Shown here in pieces: positions 25,734 through 35,105 of a stretch of 64,000 nucleotides of DNA (position 1 is the stretch's first letter; the number at the start of each line of letters is the position of its first letter). The stretch is from NCBI GenBank assembly GCA_963707125.1, contig CAVPOU010000030.1:9519-73518 (forward strand), read 5' to 3'. The stretch comes from CAVPDE01 sp963707125 (lineage in GTDB: Bacteria; Desulfobacterota; DSM-4660; Desulfatiglandales; HGW-15). The translations under genes were made by a program, and so were the position numbers. The notes under the pieces are model-generated. The model was not told where the DNA came from and did no database searches. It worked only from the letters and a program-made list of their open reading frames with translations.

Positions 25734-27392
25734 ATGGTGAAGTTTCTGGAAGGGTTTACGCCTTACAAGAAGAAGGATGCTGAAAAGTACAACAAGTTCC
25801 GGTGGTGGTCAGGGCTGACCTTCGGAGATCTCCTGGACAGGGGTGCGGATATTCACCCTGAAAAAGAGGCCTTCGTGGACGGGAAGACGCGCCTCACCTA
25901 TGGCGAAGCCCGGGAAAAGACCAACCAGCTTGCCATCGGACTGTTGGATCTGGGAATCCAGCCCTTGGACCGGGTCTTGGTTCAGCTTCCTAACTGGAAC
26001 GAATTCGTTTTCGCCTATTTTGCCCTTCAAAAGATCGGCGCCATCACGGTGTTGCTGATCGACCGGTATCGCCAATTCGAAATCACTCGCCTGATCAGCC
26101 TTACAGGGGCCACATCCTGGATCGTCGCCTCGCAATACAAAAACACAGATTACATTCCCATCATCCATGACGTGCTGAAAGAACATCCGGAAGTGAAGAA
26201 GGTCATTACGGTCCGGGGCAAAGGAGATCAAACGCCCTTCACAAGCCTCGAGAGGCTGATCGAGAAGGCTGAGTTGACGGAGGGCAATCTGGCCCGGCTC
26301 GCAGAGCGGCGTCCGGACCCCATGCAGGTGGCCCATATGGGACCGACCGGAGGGACGACCGGAGCGCCCAAGATTGTCCCTCGCACGCACAACAGTCTTA
26401 TCAATGGCATTGAATATTGCTCCAAGGCGTGGGAGCAGAGCATTGAGGACATTAACTTGCTCGCAGGCCCCATAGGCCATGATCTGACGTTCAGCAAAGG
26501 CTTCATCGGAAGTATTATCACCCTTGGAAAGGTGGTGTTCCTGGATTCTACGGAGAATAAAGACATCTGCGAGACCATTGAAGGGGAGAAAGTCACTTCG
26601 ACCATCTGGGTTCCCACTTTAGCGCAAAGGATGCTCCAATACGATGACCTCCATAAGCACGATCTGAGTTCCCTGAAAAAGATGCACAGCGCAGGGGGGG
26701 CAAGCCATCCTGATCTCGTCAAGGAGGTCACGGAAAAGCTGAGGATGAAGTTTTACAATGGGTACGGCGGGACAGAAGGCATGACGACCATCACTCGGCC
26801 CAGGGATGATTTGGCGGTTATCTGCAGCACGGTGGGGAGGCCCACGTGCCCGTTTGACACCTACAAGGTCATTGATAAAGGTAGGAATGAACTTCCGGCC
26901 GGCGCAGAGGGTGAACTGGTCCTTAAAGGTCCCGGGGTATTTACCGGTTATTATAACAATCCAGAGGAGAACAAAAAGGTGTTCACCAGGGATGGGTTCT
27001 TCAGGACCGGAGACCTGGCGAAAATCGATGAAAAGGGATACATCACCATCACGGGCCGCATCAAAGAAATGATCAACCGGGGCGGAGAGAGTATCAGTGC
27101 CACGGAAATCGAGAGGCTCATCACCCGCCATCCGGATGTGGCGGCTGTGGCGGTGATTCCCATGCCCGATCCCCTCATGGGTGAAAGGGTTTGCGCCTAT
27201 ATTCAGCCCAAAACCGGTGCTCGCCTCACCTTTGAGGGGGTCATTTCTTTTTTGAGAGCCCAGAAGGCCTCGGTGCTGCAGCTTCCGGAGCGGATTGAAT
27301 TTATCGATGCGATGCCTTATACGGGCGTCCAAAAAACAGACAAGCGATTCCTGCAGGAAGACATTGCGAAAAAGCTCAAGGTATCTGAATGA
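25734..27392 (+). CDS. Aryl-acid AMP/CoA ligase (ANL superfamily)
   Basis: The 552-residue product follows TGGAGGCTTAGAC. It carries the ANL motifs: A3 P-loop MGPTGGTTGAPKIVPRTH (about residues 202-219), A5 NGYGGTEGMTTI, A7 FRTGDLAKID, A8 GRIKEMINRGGESISATEIE, and Lys near the C-terminus in TGVQKTDKR for adenylation. The N-terminus (FLEGFTPYKKKDAEKYNKFR and WWSGLTFGDLLD) is like DhbE/2,3-dihydroxybenzoate-AMP ligases. It activates an aromatic or similar acid with ATP, to the acyl-AMP or CoA thioester. The molybdoenzyme follows 55 bp downstream, suggesting an anaerobic catabolic operon; the substrate is unknown. Confidence 0.85.
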   Translation: MVKFLEGFTPYKKKDAEKYNKFRWWSGLTFGDLLDRGADIHPEKEAFVDGKTRLTYGEAREKTNQLAIGLLDLGIQPLDRVLVQLPNWNEFVFAYFALQKIGAITVLLIDRYRQFEITRLISLTGATSWIVASQYKNTDYIPIIHDVLKEHPEVKKVITVRGKGDQTPFTSLERLIEKAELTEGNLARLAERRPDPMQVAHMGPTGGTTGAPKIVPRTHNSLINGIEYCSKAWEQSIEDINLLAGPIGHDLTFSKGFIGSIITLGKVVFLDSTENKDICETIEGEKVTSTIWVPTLAQRMLQYDDLHKHDLSSLKKMHSAGGASHPDLVKEVTEKLRMKFYNGYGGTEGMTTITRPRDDLAVICSTVGRPTCPFDTYKVIDKGRNELPAGAEGELVLKGPGVFTGYYNNPEENKKVFTRDGFFRTGDLAKIDEKGYITITGRIKEMINRGGESISATEIERLITRHPDVAAVAVIPMPDPLMGERVCAYIQPKTGARLTFEGVISFLRAQKASVLQLPERIEFIDAMPYTGVQKTDKRFLQEDIAKKLKVSE

Positions 27393-27447
27393 GCGATGGA
27401 GGGAAGGGAGTAGTAACGGAGGACTTACAGCGTAAAGGAGTGAAAAA

Positions 27448-29541
27448 ATGGCTGAAATGAAAAAAATTAAAACGCATTGTCGGGGTTGTCATGGAGCCTG
27501 CGGCGTGATCGCCCACGTGAAGGACGGCCGGGTGATCAAGGTGGAGGGAAATCCCGAAAGCCCCATCAGTCAGGGGACTTTGTGCACCAAGGGGCTGGCC
27601 GTCACGCAACTGGCCTACCATCCGGACAGGATCATCCATCCGATGAAGAAGGTCAACGGGAAATGGGAACGAATTACCTGGGACGAGGCGCTCGACACCA
27701 TCGCGACAAAGTTCAAGGCGGTCATCGACCAGTACGGACCCGAACACATCGTCGTCGGGCAGGGCACAGGGAGGGACTACGAGAGTCACCTCTACCGTTT
27801 TGCCAATCTTCTGGGAACCCCCAACGTCCTGACAGCCGGGCACATGTGTTACGTCTCAAGGGTCTCAACGAGCTTAATTACCTGCGGCAACCTGCCCGTT
27901 GTCGACTACTATGTGAATTCGCCTAAACTCATTGTGATGTGGGCCTGTAATCCTTTGTGGACCAACCCAGATGAGTACAAAGGAGCAAGCTTCTGGCGAG
28001 CCTACAAGAAGGGAGCCAAGCTGATCTCTATCGATCCCCGGAAAACATTCTACGCGAGAAAGGCGGACCTCTGGCTTCAGGTTCGACCGGGAACCGACGC
28101 GGCTCTTGCCTTTGGATTCCACCGGGTGATCATTGAGGAAGAGCTGTATGACAAGGATTTCGTGCAGGATTACGTGCATGGATGGGACGCCTTCAAGGAC
28201 AGGGTCATGAAGGATTACCCTCTTGAGAAAGTGCAGGAAATCACCTGGGTCGACAAAGAACTGATCCGAGAGGCTGCACGGATGTATGCCACGACAAAAC
28301 CGGCGGCCATCCACTGGGGCGTGCCCACTGAACAGAACAACAATTGCACCGACTTCACACGCACCGCGATCGGACTCATGGGCATCACAGGCAATCTGGA
28401 CGCGCCCGGAGGGAACGCCCTCTTCGTGAACCCGCCGACGCGAACCGTCGCGGAGTTCGCCCGGCACAAGGAGCTTTCCAAGGAGGTTCAAGCCAAGAGA
28501 CTGGGTGGAGAGCAGTTCAGGCTGGGCGCTAGGGTGGCATTCATCAATCCCAAGAAAGCATGGGATTCCATCCTCCTTGGAGAACCGTATCAGCTCAAGG
28601 CCGGGATGCTCTGCGGTACCAATCCGGTCGTATCCAGAGCCAACGCCAAGGAAGCTTACGAGGCATTGAAGAAACTGGAGTTCCTCGTGGTCATCGATCA
28701 TTTCCTTACTCCCACGGCGGAACTGGCCGATATTTTCTTGCCCGCGGGCTCCTGGCTGGAGCAGAACCATGTGGCCGACAACTGGAAACGGCACGGTTAT
28801 GTGTTTGCCAGGCAGAAGTGTGTCGAGATCGGGGAGGCCTGGCAGGATCACAAGATCTTTCAGGAACTCGGTAAACGGATGGGGCAGGAATGGTTCCCCA
28901 CGGTAGAGGCTGCCCTGGATTGGCTCCTCGAACCCTCGGGACTGACGTGGGAACAGTTCAAAGAAAAAGGGTACCTCCAGGGCGAGATGGTCTACTACAA
29001 ATACAGGGAGAGAGGGTTTTCCACCCCCACCAAGAAACTGGAACTGTGGTCAACCATCTTGGAGAAATGGGGACGTGATCCTCTGCCCAAGTATGTAGAA
29101 GTCCCTGAGAGCCCCTATTCCACTCCCGAGACCGCCAAGAAATACCCCTACATTTTCAATGCAGGGCTTCGGACCATGACCTTTTTCCATACAGCGAACC
29201 GGATGATGCCCTGGCTGCGGGAGATCAGGCCTGACCCCCTTGTGGAAATCCATCCTGAGACGGCGAAAAAACACGGCATCAAAGAGGGACAATGGGTTTA
29301 TATCGAATCGCCGAGAGGCCGCATCAAACAGCGCGCAAGACTGAACGAGGGAATTCTTCCACAAGTGATTGCCTCGGAGCACGGGTGGTGGTACCCGGAG
29401 ATCAAGACTCCGGATCATGGCTGGGATATAGCTAATGCCAATATTCTCACCGACAATGCCTTTGAGACCTGTGACCCCAATATGGGCTCCACCAACCTTA
29501 GAGTCTGCTTGTGCAACATTTCTCCCTGTGAGAATGAATAG
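27448..29541 (+). CDS. Molybdopterin oxidoreductase (DMSO-reductase family)
   Basis: The 697-residue cytoplasmic-type protein (no Tat signal) has an N-terminal [4Fe-4S] motif Cys11-x2-Cys14-x3-Cys18-x27-Cys46 (HCRGCHGACG ... GTLCTKG). AGHMCYVSRV places Cys134 as the probable Mo/W ligand. Typical pterin-binding stretches follow (LIVMWACNPLWTNPD, KLISIDPRKTF, MGITGNLDAPGGN, PTAELADIFLPAGSWLEQ, SEHGWWYPE). It lies between the acid ligase and an Fe-S/FAD partner with an 11-bp gap, so electrons probably pass from this enzyme through that partner to NAD(P). It could hydroxylate, reduce or dehydroxylate an aromatic-type substrate; the reaction is not determined. Confidence 0.88.
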   Translation: MAEMKKIKTHCRGCHGACGVIAHVKDGRVIKVEGNPESPISQGTLCTKGLAVTQLAYHPDRIIHPMKKVNGKWERITWDEALDTIATKFKAVIDQYGPEHIVVGQGTGRDYESHLYRFANLLGTPNVLTAGHMCYVSRVSTSLITCGNLPVVDYYVNSPKLIVMWACNPLWTNPDEYKGASFWRAYKKGAKLISIDPRKTFYARKADLWLQVRPGTDAALAFGFHRVIIEEELYDKDFVQDYVHGWDAFKDRVMKDYPLEKVQEITWVDKELIREAARMYATTKPAAIHWGVPTEQNNNCTDFTRTAIGLMGITGNLDAPGGNALFVNPPTRTVAEFARHKELSKEVQAKRLGGEQFRLGARVAFINPKKAWDSILLGEPYQLKAGMLCGTNPVVSRANAKEAYEALKKLEFLVVIDHFLTPTAELADIFLPAGSWLEQNHVADNWKRHGYVFARQKCVEIGEAWQDHKIFQELGKRMGQEWFPTVEAALDWLLEPSGLTWEQFKEKGYLQGEMVYYKYRERGFSTPTKKLELWSTILEKWGRDPLPKYVEVPESPYSTPETAKKYPYIFNAGLRTMTFFHTANRMMPWLREIRPDPLVEIHPETAKKHGIKEGQWVYIESPRGRIKQRARLNEGILPQVIASEHGWWYPEIKTPDHGWDIANANILTDNAFETCDPNMGSTNLRVCLCNISPCENE

Positions 29542-29551
29542 GAGGAAGGAG

Positions 29552-31453
29552 ATGGGAAAAGTATCGTTAGTGTTCAATGAGAATGATTGCATGGGTTGCC
29601 ATGCGTGTGAAGTGGCCTGCAAACAGGAACACGGTCTTGGAGTGGGCCCGAGAGTGGTCAAGGTGATCGAGAAGGCTCCCCGGTTCTGGCCGCTCTTTTG
29701 CCACCACTGTGACGATGCGCCCTGTGCAAAGGCCTGTCCGGTCGATGCCATCACCAAGGATCCGGAAACGGGTGTGGTCCTTCACGACAGGGAGAAGTGC
29801 ACCGGCTGTGATGCAGTGCCCGGCAAATCCGGAGCTGAAAAACAGGAGACTTCTCCCTGCAAGGTGGGCTGCCCGGCACACATCGATGTTCAGGGGTATG
29901 TAAACCTTGCCGCCAAGGGCAAGTTTAAGGAAGCCCTCCAGCTCATCAATCTGGCGAGCCCCTTTCCCTCCATCTGCGGAAGGGTTTGCCACCACCCCTG
30001 TGAATCAGGGTGCAACCGGCAGCAGATCGACGAACCTGTGACGATCCGTTCGGTTGAGCGTTTCCTGGCGGATATGGATTTGAATGCCAAGAAACGCTAC
30101 CTGCCGGAGGCCAAAGGCCGCAAAAAGGAGAAAATCGCGATCATCGGCTCTGGTCCGGCCGGCCTGAGCTGCGCCTACTACCTTGCTCATGAAGGTTACA
30201 AGGTGACGATCTTTGAAAAAGCCAAACGGCTCGGAGGGATGCTCACCCTGGGCATTCCCTCTTATCGTCTCCCCCGCGAAATTGTGGCCGCTGAAATCCG
30301 TCTCATTCGCCGCATGGGCGTGACCATGAAGACCGGTGTGGAGGTGGGCAAAGACATGACCATAGCCCAACTGCGCAAAAAGGGGTTCAAGGCCTTCTTT
30401 GTTGGCATCGGCACCCAGGAGTGTCTTCGACTGGGTATCGAGGGTGAGGACCTGAAAGGGGTCTACGGCGGGTTGGACTACCTCCGCAGCGTCAACCTGG
30501 GAAAGCGGGTGAGTCTGGGGAAAAAGGTGGCGGTCATCGGCGGCGGCAATACCGCGATGGATGCCGTGAGGTCAGCTCGCAGGCTGGGGTCAAAAGACGT
30601 CTTCATTCTCTATCGCCGCACTCTGGAAGAGATGCCCTCGCGGCCCGAGGAAATTGAAGAGTGTCGGGAGGAGGGGATTCCTATCCATACGCTCGCTCAG
30701 CCCTTACGCTTCATCGGTGAAAATGGGAGGGTCAAAGCGATCGAGTGCATCAAAATGGAGCTCGGAGGGCTGGATGAAACCGGGAGGCGCAAACCCGAGC
30801 CTGTTTCGGGCTCTGAGTTCACGATGGAAGTGGATGCGGTGATCACGGCCCTGGGGCAGGAAGCGGATTGGGGATGTTTGACCCCGGAGTGCTCCTGTAC
30901 ACTGACGGGATGGGGGACGATGAAGGTGGATCCATTGACGCTTCAGAGCGATGACCCGGACATCTTCTCCGGTGGTGATGCGGTCAGAGGTCCTCAGAGC
31001 GTGATTGAGGCTATTGCGGACGGGAGAGAAGCGGCCGTGTCGGTTCACCGCTATCTCACGGGCCAGGATCTTCGCCTGGGCAGGGAGAGAGTGCTCAATC
31101 CCATCACGAACCCCCAAAAAGAGAATTACGATCCCTCGGCACGGGCTCCAATGGGTCGCCTGGCGCCGCGTCAACGGGTCAAGAACTTCAACGAAGTGCA
31201 AAAGGGGTTCACGAAAAGCGTGGCGGTGCAACAGGCGGAACGGTGCCTGTCGTGCGGTAGCTGCTGCGTTCAAGCTTGTCCATGGGGGGTCATGCAATTC
31301 AATCACGACATCACCAAGGCGGTGAAGTGCGATCTCTGCGTAGAAAAAAGAGGAAGGGATGAAGTGCCTGCGTGTTACTCCGTCTGTCCCACCAGGTGTA
31401 TTTCATGGGGAAACCCGAGAGGATTTCCAAAAGGAGTTTACACGGGCTTATAG
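29552..31453 (+). CDS. Ferredoxin/GltD fusion: Fe-S FAD NAD(P)H oxidoreductase
   Basis: The ATG at 29552 follows GGAGGAAGGAG; the product has 633 residues. Clusters: Cys13/16/19/23 and Cys50/53/58/62 as in DmsB-type ferredoxins, then Cys83 and Cys86 (DREKCTGCDA). At residue ~100 a GltD-like module begins (PCKVGCPAHIDVQGYVNLAA, ICGRVCHHPCESGCNR, FAD motif IIGSGPAGLSCAYYL, NAD(P) motif VIGGGNTAMDAVRSARR). Near 565 the ferredoxin resumes (CLSCGSCCVQACPWGVMQF, KCDLCVEK, PACYSVCPTRCI). The flavin unit thus appears inserted within the third cluster region of a DmsB-like ferredoxin. It likely exchanges electrons between the upstream molybdoenzyme and NAD(P)H. Confidence 0.85.
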   Translation: MGKVSLVFNENDCMGCHACEVACKQEHGLGVGPRVVKVIEKAPRFWPLFCHHCDDAPCAKACPVDAITKDPETGVVLHDREKCTGCDAVPGKSGAEKQETSPCKVGCPAHIDVQGYVNLAAKGKFKEALQLINLASPFPSICGRVCHHPCESGCNRQQIDEPVTIRSVERFLADMDLNAKKRYLPEAKGRKKEKIAIIGSGPAGLSCAYYLAHEGYKVTIFEKAKRLGGMLTLGIPSYRLPREIVAAEIRLIRRMGVTMKTGVEVGKDMTIAQLRKKGFKAFFVGIGTQECLRLGIEGEDLKGVYGGLDYLRSVNLGKRVSLGKKVAVIGGGNTAMDAVRSARRLGSKDVFILYRRTLEEMPSRPEEIEECREEGIPIHTLAQPLRFIGENGRVKAIECIKMELGGLDETGRRKPEPVSGSEFTMEVDAVITALGQEADWGCLTPECSCTLTGWGTMKVDPLTLQSDDPDIFSGGDAVRGPQSVIEAIADGREAAVSVHRYLTGQDLRLGRERVLNPITNPQKENYDPSARAPMGRLAPRQRVKNFNEVQKGFTKSVAVQQAERCLSCGSCCVQACPWGVMQFNHDITKAVKCDLCVEKRGRDEVPACYSVCPTRCISWGNPRGFPKGVYTGL

Positions 31454-31572
31454 GCGCTTCCAATGTGGAGAGAACGGGTGTCCTAAAAGGATTTCTCATT
31501 CCTGCAAGGCGCCCGTTCCTTTGCACTGACAGGAAACGATGAGCGACACCTCGGTATCTTCTCCTGCAGGAT

Positions 31573-31941
31573 GTGAATAGACAAAAGCCGCACACGTGGA
31601 TAGATCCTAAAACCGGCTTGGAGTGGCAGTGCGAATCCCCGGGCGAGATGTCTTGGTATGAGGCCCAGGAATATGCGCGATCCCTTTCACTGGGTGGGAA
31701 AAACGATTGGCGTTTGCCGACTGCGGCGGAACTGGAATCGCTCCTGGACAGAAAGACCCTCTTTGATAAAATACGCCCGGATATGCGTGAAGAGGTTTCT
31801 TTTCGGGATGCCTTGTCCTATTGGTCGTCCACGACCTTCGGGGACCACACCCGCAACGCCTGGATCGTGATGTTCGACGGCGCCTACGTGCTGAGCTACT
31901 ACAAGACCAACCTGTACCATGTCCGTTTCGTTAGAGGATAG
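31573..31941 (+). CDS. DUF1566 (Lcl C-terminal-type) protein
   Basis: The 122-residue product (GTG start) has the DUF1566 pattern: WIDPKTGLEWQ, MSWYEAQEYARSLSLGGKND, WRLPTAAELESLLD, YWSSTTFGDHTRNAWIVMF and a closing HVRFVRG. These C-type-lectin-like folds often act in binding at the cell surface, but no signal peptide is visible here. The start is uncertain because the ribosome site is weak. The next gene starts directly after its stop, so the two are probably coupled. Confidence 0.75.
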   Translation: MNRQKPHTWIDPKTGLEWQCESPGEMSWYEAQEYARSLSLGGKNDWRLPTAAELESLLDRKTLFDKIRPDMREEVSFRDALSYWSSTTFGDHTRNAWIVMFDGAYVLSYYKTNLYHVRFVRG

Positions 31942-33054
31942 GTGATATCGCCGGTGTTTGACTCAAAGAGCCTTATCGAACAGATTCGACACAATTGCAG
32001 CATCTCGGACTGCCGGTATGCCGGGACCTATTCGGTGTGCGGGCTGGCCCTGAGGCTGCGTGATCTCTATAAGTGGGAGAAGGGACTGGAGCCCTGGGTT
32101 GAAGAGGACTCCGCCGTGATTCTGGAGTGGATCGGAGAAAAGGAGGAGGAGTGGGACAAGCTGGCGGAGCAGGAATTCGCGGGAGTCACGATGGCCGGCA
32201 AAACCTATGATCCCTTTGATGTCGAAGGAGTCAACGCGGTTCTTGCGCCTCATGGTCTCTTCTATGGTGCAGGCTATGTTCAGGGGCTCAAGCCCAGCTT
32301 TTTACTCGCAGAACTTGTAGAAACGAGACAGGTGGGCGGTTTCCCGGTCTATGTCCTCGGCAGGGAGCACGCCAGAGATCTTCTCACGGTGCCTGCCCTG
32401 TCTCAAAACAACTCCATCCTGATTCGAAAGGAGTCGGCAAGGATCTTTCTTTGGAACCTGATCTTTTTTCTGAAAAAATCCGCAAAGGGTGCTCTGCGGT
32501 TTGCCATGGAGGCCTATGGGATCCATGATCATCAGCCCAAAGCGGTGAAGGAGAACTTTGCAAGGATCTGTGAAGACGAGGTAGAGGCCTACATCCATCA
32601 TGAGCTGGGAGAACTGCGGGACACGGATTTCGACCGTGCGGTATGGCGGGACATCGTGGCCACTTTCCCCCATTCGGTCATTGAATTCTTTGTTCGGGCC
32701 GTCAAAGACGTACTGGCTGACACCAATGAGCACGGCAAGCTGCGCTACATTATCCGTGAGCAAAGGACTTCTTCCCTCGCCCTGCATGCGGCTTTCCTGG
32801 ACGGATTGAGGAAAGAACTGTGCCCGGAGTTTGTCGAAGCGTTCAGGAAATTCAAAGATACCCGAAACTGGGAGCGGGTAGAAGAGGCGAGGGTCGGCGG
32901 CTATCGCACGGCGAGAAACAGTGCCGCGGTTATCACGGAGATTTACAGGAAGGGAAAACAAAAGGACGATATGACCTGGGCCGCCAGGGAGATAGAGAAA
33001 ACCGTTCTCGAGCCTCTGGGCATCCTCAAAGGGAAGAGGGAGGAGGGGGAATAG
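31942..33054 (+). CDS. Sfum_1244-family protein, function unknown
   Basis: The 370-residue product, GTG start directly after the previous stop, reads MISPVFDSKSLIEQIRHNCS... with SDCRYAGTYSVCGLALRLRD and LYKWEKGLEPW near the N-terminus and a helical C-terminal half (HELGELRDTDFDRAVWRDIV). This resembles the Sfum_1244 family known mainly from sulfate-reducing and syntrophic deltaproteobacteria, which is a clue to the host lineage. No catalytic motif or membrane segment stands out. Its pairing with a DUF1566 gene is the only context. Confidence 0.65.
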   Translation: MISPVFDSKSLIEQIRHNCSISDCRYAGTYSVCGLALRLRDLYKWEKGLEPWVEEDSAVILEWIGEKEEEWDKLAEQEFAGVTMAGKTYDPFDVEGVNAVLAPHGLFYGAGYVQGLKPSFLLAELVETRQVGGFPVYVLGREHARDLLTVPALSQNNSILIRKESARIFLWNLIFFLKKSAKGALRFAMEAYGIHDHQPKAVKENFARICEDEVEAYIHHELGELRDTDFDRAVWRDIVATFPHSVIEFFVRAVKDVLADTNEHGKLRYIIREQRTSSLALHAAFLDGLRKELCPEFVEAFRKFKDTRNWERVEEARVGGYRTARNSAAVITEIYRKGKQKDDMTWAAREIEKTVLEPLGILKGKREEGE

Positions 33055-33132
33055 GATCATCGAACATTGACCATTGATCAATGTTAAATGAGAAATGATA
33101 AATGACTAGGGGCCAAAGGCCTGCAATAGGGG

Positions 33133-33285
33133 TTACGTTCCTTTGAACCACGTGGCCAGGATGGGGAACTGAATCACCAGGGCCAGTCCAACAACGTCGA
33201 TGACGCAGTAGGGCCACGCTGCCCGGTAAATGTCCTTCAGGGCCACTTCCGGCGGGCTGGTGGCTTTCAAGACAAGTTGCAGGGC
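33133..33285 (-). pseudogene. TRAP transporter large permease (DctM) C-terminal scrap
   Basis: A minus frame encodes TSPPEVALKDIYRAAWPYCV, DVVGLALVIQFPILATWFKG and a stop at 33133-33135, matching the last ~50 residues of DctM-type TRAP permeases. The upstream part is missing: the sequence is cut where the EF-hand gene ends (33286). No TRAP partner is present. Confidence 0.75.
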
Positions 33286-33582
33286 TTAATCCTTGTGTTT
33301 CAGTCCGTAGGCGGCTTTGAACTTATGCCACTCGTCATGGTCAAGAGACTTGTCCTTGTTCAAGTCAATGGCCTCAAAGATCTGCGGGGTTGCCTGAGGG
33401 AAGGTCGCCTTGAACTCCTCCCAGTTGACCTTGCGATCCTGATTCTTATCCATATTTGGGAAATGAACGTTGTAACTTTCCGCATTGGGGATGAGCTCCT
33501 TTTGGGGCTGCTGCTCAGAGGTGAACCCAAAAAGAAATCCGGTCAGCGCAAGGAGTGTCAGAACCATAGCAACTCTCCTCAT
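33286..33582 (-). CDS. Small exported EF-hand protein
   Basis: The ATG at 33582 follows TAGGAGG at a 10-base spacing. The 98-residue product has a signal peptide (MRRVAMVLTLLALTGFLFGF) and two EF-hand-like loops, DKNQDRKVNWEEF and DLNKDKSLDHDEW, each with the D-x-N-x-D-x-x-x pattern and terminal Glu/Asp for Ca2+. It would bind calcium in the periplasm or on the surface. No partner is obvious; a TRAP permease fragment lies directly downstream. Confidence 0.8.
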   Translation of the reverse strand: MRRVAMVLTLLALTGFLFGFTSEQQPQKELIPNAESYNVHFPNMDKNQDRKVNWEEFKATFPQATPQIFEAIDLNKDKSLDHDEWHKFKAAYGLKHKD

Positions 33583-33850
33583 AATTAGAAACCTCCTATA
33601 ACGATATCTTGAAAAACGCTCAGAAACGGAGAACAAATTAATAAGCATTCCGGGTATGTCAATAAGGGCAGGAGACGAAAAGATGGAATATCATTTGAAA
33701 ATTCCACCAAAAGTGTTCTAAACTAACCCTGTTTGGCTCCCGGCTCAGAATCCGCAGGAAGGGAGAGAAAGTGCTCGGGGCCTTCAGGATGACTCTTGCC
33801 TTATCATTCCGATCCGCAAAGGCGGTTAATGAAAGCAGGGAGAAAAGAAT

Positions 33851-34219
33851 TTGGTTGATCCCAGTGAAAAACGGAAGGCGCCCAGAATCAATGTGACCTG
33901 GCCTATCACCATCATTACCAGCCAGGGCACGATCGAGGGTGAATCAAGAAATATCACTCCCAGCGGAATATTCATCCACTGTAAGAAGAAGCTCCCGGAG
34001 GACGAGGTCTACCAGATGATCATCAAACTTCCCAACGGGAAACAGATCATCGTCAGAGGCCAAAGGATGTGGTCCAATCTCAATGGACGGGACGATACGG
34101 GTTCGCTTGTGAATATGGGCTTCTCTTTCATCAAGATGTCGGATGAGGACCAGAAAGTTCTCAGGACCGTCATTTCTGTTTTTGGAGAGGGAGGGGAGCG
34201 GAAGCCCAAGGGTGGCTAA
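33851..34219 (+). CDS. PilZ-domain c-di-GMP-binding protein
   Basis: The 122-residue protein (TTG start, GGGAG upstream) has RKAPR at residues ~8-12 as the RxxxR motif and NITPSGIFI as the (D/N)xSxxG motif, with strands WPITIITSQG, QMIIKLPNG and VNMGFSFIKMSDED. It is a single-domain PilZ adaptor, cytoplasmic, expected to respond to cyclic di-GMP. It is intact, unlike the PilZ gene at 11.5-11.9 kb. Neighbouring genes give no clear target. Confidence 0.8.
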   Translation: MVDPSEKRKAPRINVTWPITIITSQGTIEGESRNITPSGIFIHCKKKLPEDEVYQMIIKLPNGKQIIVRGQRMWSNLNGRDDTGSLVNMGFSFIKMSDEDQKVLRTVISVFGEGGERKPKGG

Positions 34220-34338
34220 AGCGGACAGCAGGTTCCCCAAAAATCCCCTTCTTCTGGCCTTGCCCGGGTTTGCTCCTTCCGTGTCCTTCATGAAACGCAG
34301 CTTTCCAGTTAGAATCTTTGCACCATGAGGAGGATGAA

Positions 34339-34788
34339 ATGAGGCTGAGATGTAATATTGCAAAATTAGTCTTGGTGCTGGCAGTGATGCTTGTCCTTGG
34401 AGTCCCCGCTTATGGAGAAGAGAAGTATTCGGTATCCGGAATTGTGACTTTCCCCGAAGGGGAAGTGGTTTTTGTATCGCTCTACACGCTTGATCGGTTC
34501 AAAGACTTCAAGAACAGAGCACTGCCTCCGGAGCCCTATACCCAGGTCATCGAACTCTCGCCGGAGCAGAAGAAGGCAGGGAGGGCGGCGTTCATGTTCA
34601 AGGGCATTCCCAAGGGCATCTATGGGGTCATTGCGTTCAGAGAGACCAAGAAGAACCTGAAGAGCGATCGGAGCCAATATTTCAAAGAGCCCGTTTCGAC
34701 TTACAAAATGACCGCTTTTTCAGGAAACTGGAAAGACATCAAGTTTGAAGTTAACAAGGACGTTAGGGGAATTGAAATAAGGTTTTAG
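34339..34788 (+). CDS. Exported DUF2141-like protein
   Basis: The ATG at 34339 has GAGGAGG five bases upstream. The 149-residue product has a signal peptide ending at PAYGEEK and a beta-sandwich with YSVSGIVTFPEGEVVFVSLY, AFMFKGIPKGIYGVIAFRE and TAFSGNWKDIKFEVNKDV, the layout of DUF2141 proteins (periplasmic or surface, role unknown). It is followed by a small gene 29 bp downstream. Confidence 0.6.
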   Translation: MRLRCNIAKLVLVLAVMLVLGVPAYGEEKYSVSGIVTFPEGEVVFVSLYTLDRFKDFKNRALPPEPYTQVIELSPEQKKAGRAAFMFKGIPKGIYGVIAFRETKKNLKSDRSQYFKEPVSTYKMTAFSGNWKDIKFEVNKDVRGIEIRF

Positions 34789-34817
34789 AATGAGAGTTCT
34801 GCAGGGGGTGAAACTGG

Positions 34818-35072
34818 GTGAAATACTACGTCTACTTTGACCGATACCGGCGTCCCAAGAAGGCCGTCAGCGAAAAGGAACTGGTAGAACAGTACAGCAA
34901 TGATCCTGAGAGGCTCCTGGAGGCCATGAGCGAGCAGCAGGGGGCGAACGGACACGTGGGCATCCTCAGCTTTGAGACAGAGAAGGAACTCACGGAGTAC
35001 TTTGAAAAGACCGGCGAAGAGATCATAGGCTTCTTCGAATGCCGGGAGGATAGCCGGCCTTACAACTTCTAG
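34818..35072 (+). CDS. Small hypothetical protein (84 aa)
   Basis: A GTG start after GGGGGTGAAACTGG gives 84 residues (MKYYVYFDRYRRPKKAVSEK ... HVGILSFETEKELTEYFEKT). It is a compact alpha/beta acidic protein with no recognised domain; the pattern hints at a small cytoplasmic regulator. It is probably co-transcribed with the DUF2141-like gene 29 bp upstream. Confidence 0.55.
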   Translation: MKYYVYFDRYRRPKKAVSEKELVEQYSNDPERLLEAMSEQQGANGHVGILSFETEKELTEYFEKTGEEIIGFFECREDSRPYNF

Positions 35073-35105
35073 AAGCATCCCCGCCACGAAGAAGGACTTC
35101 CACTT

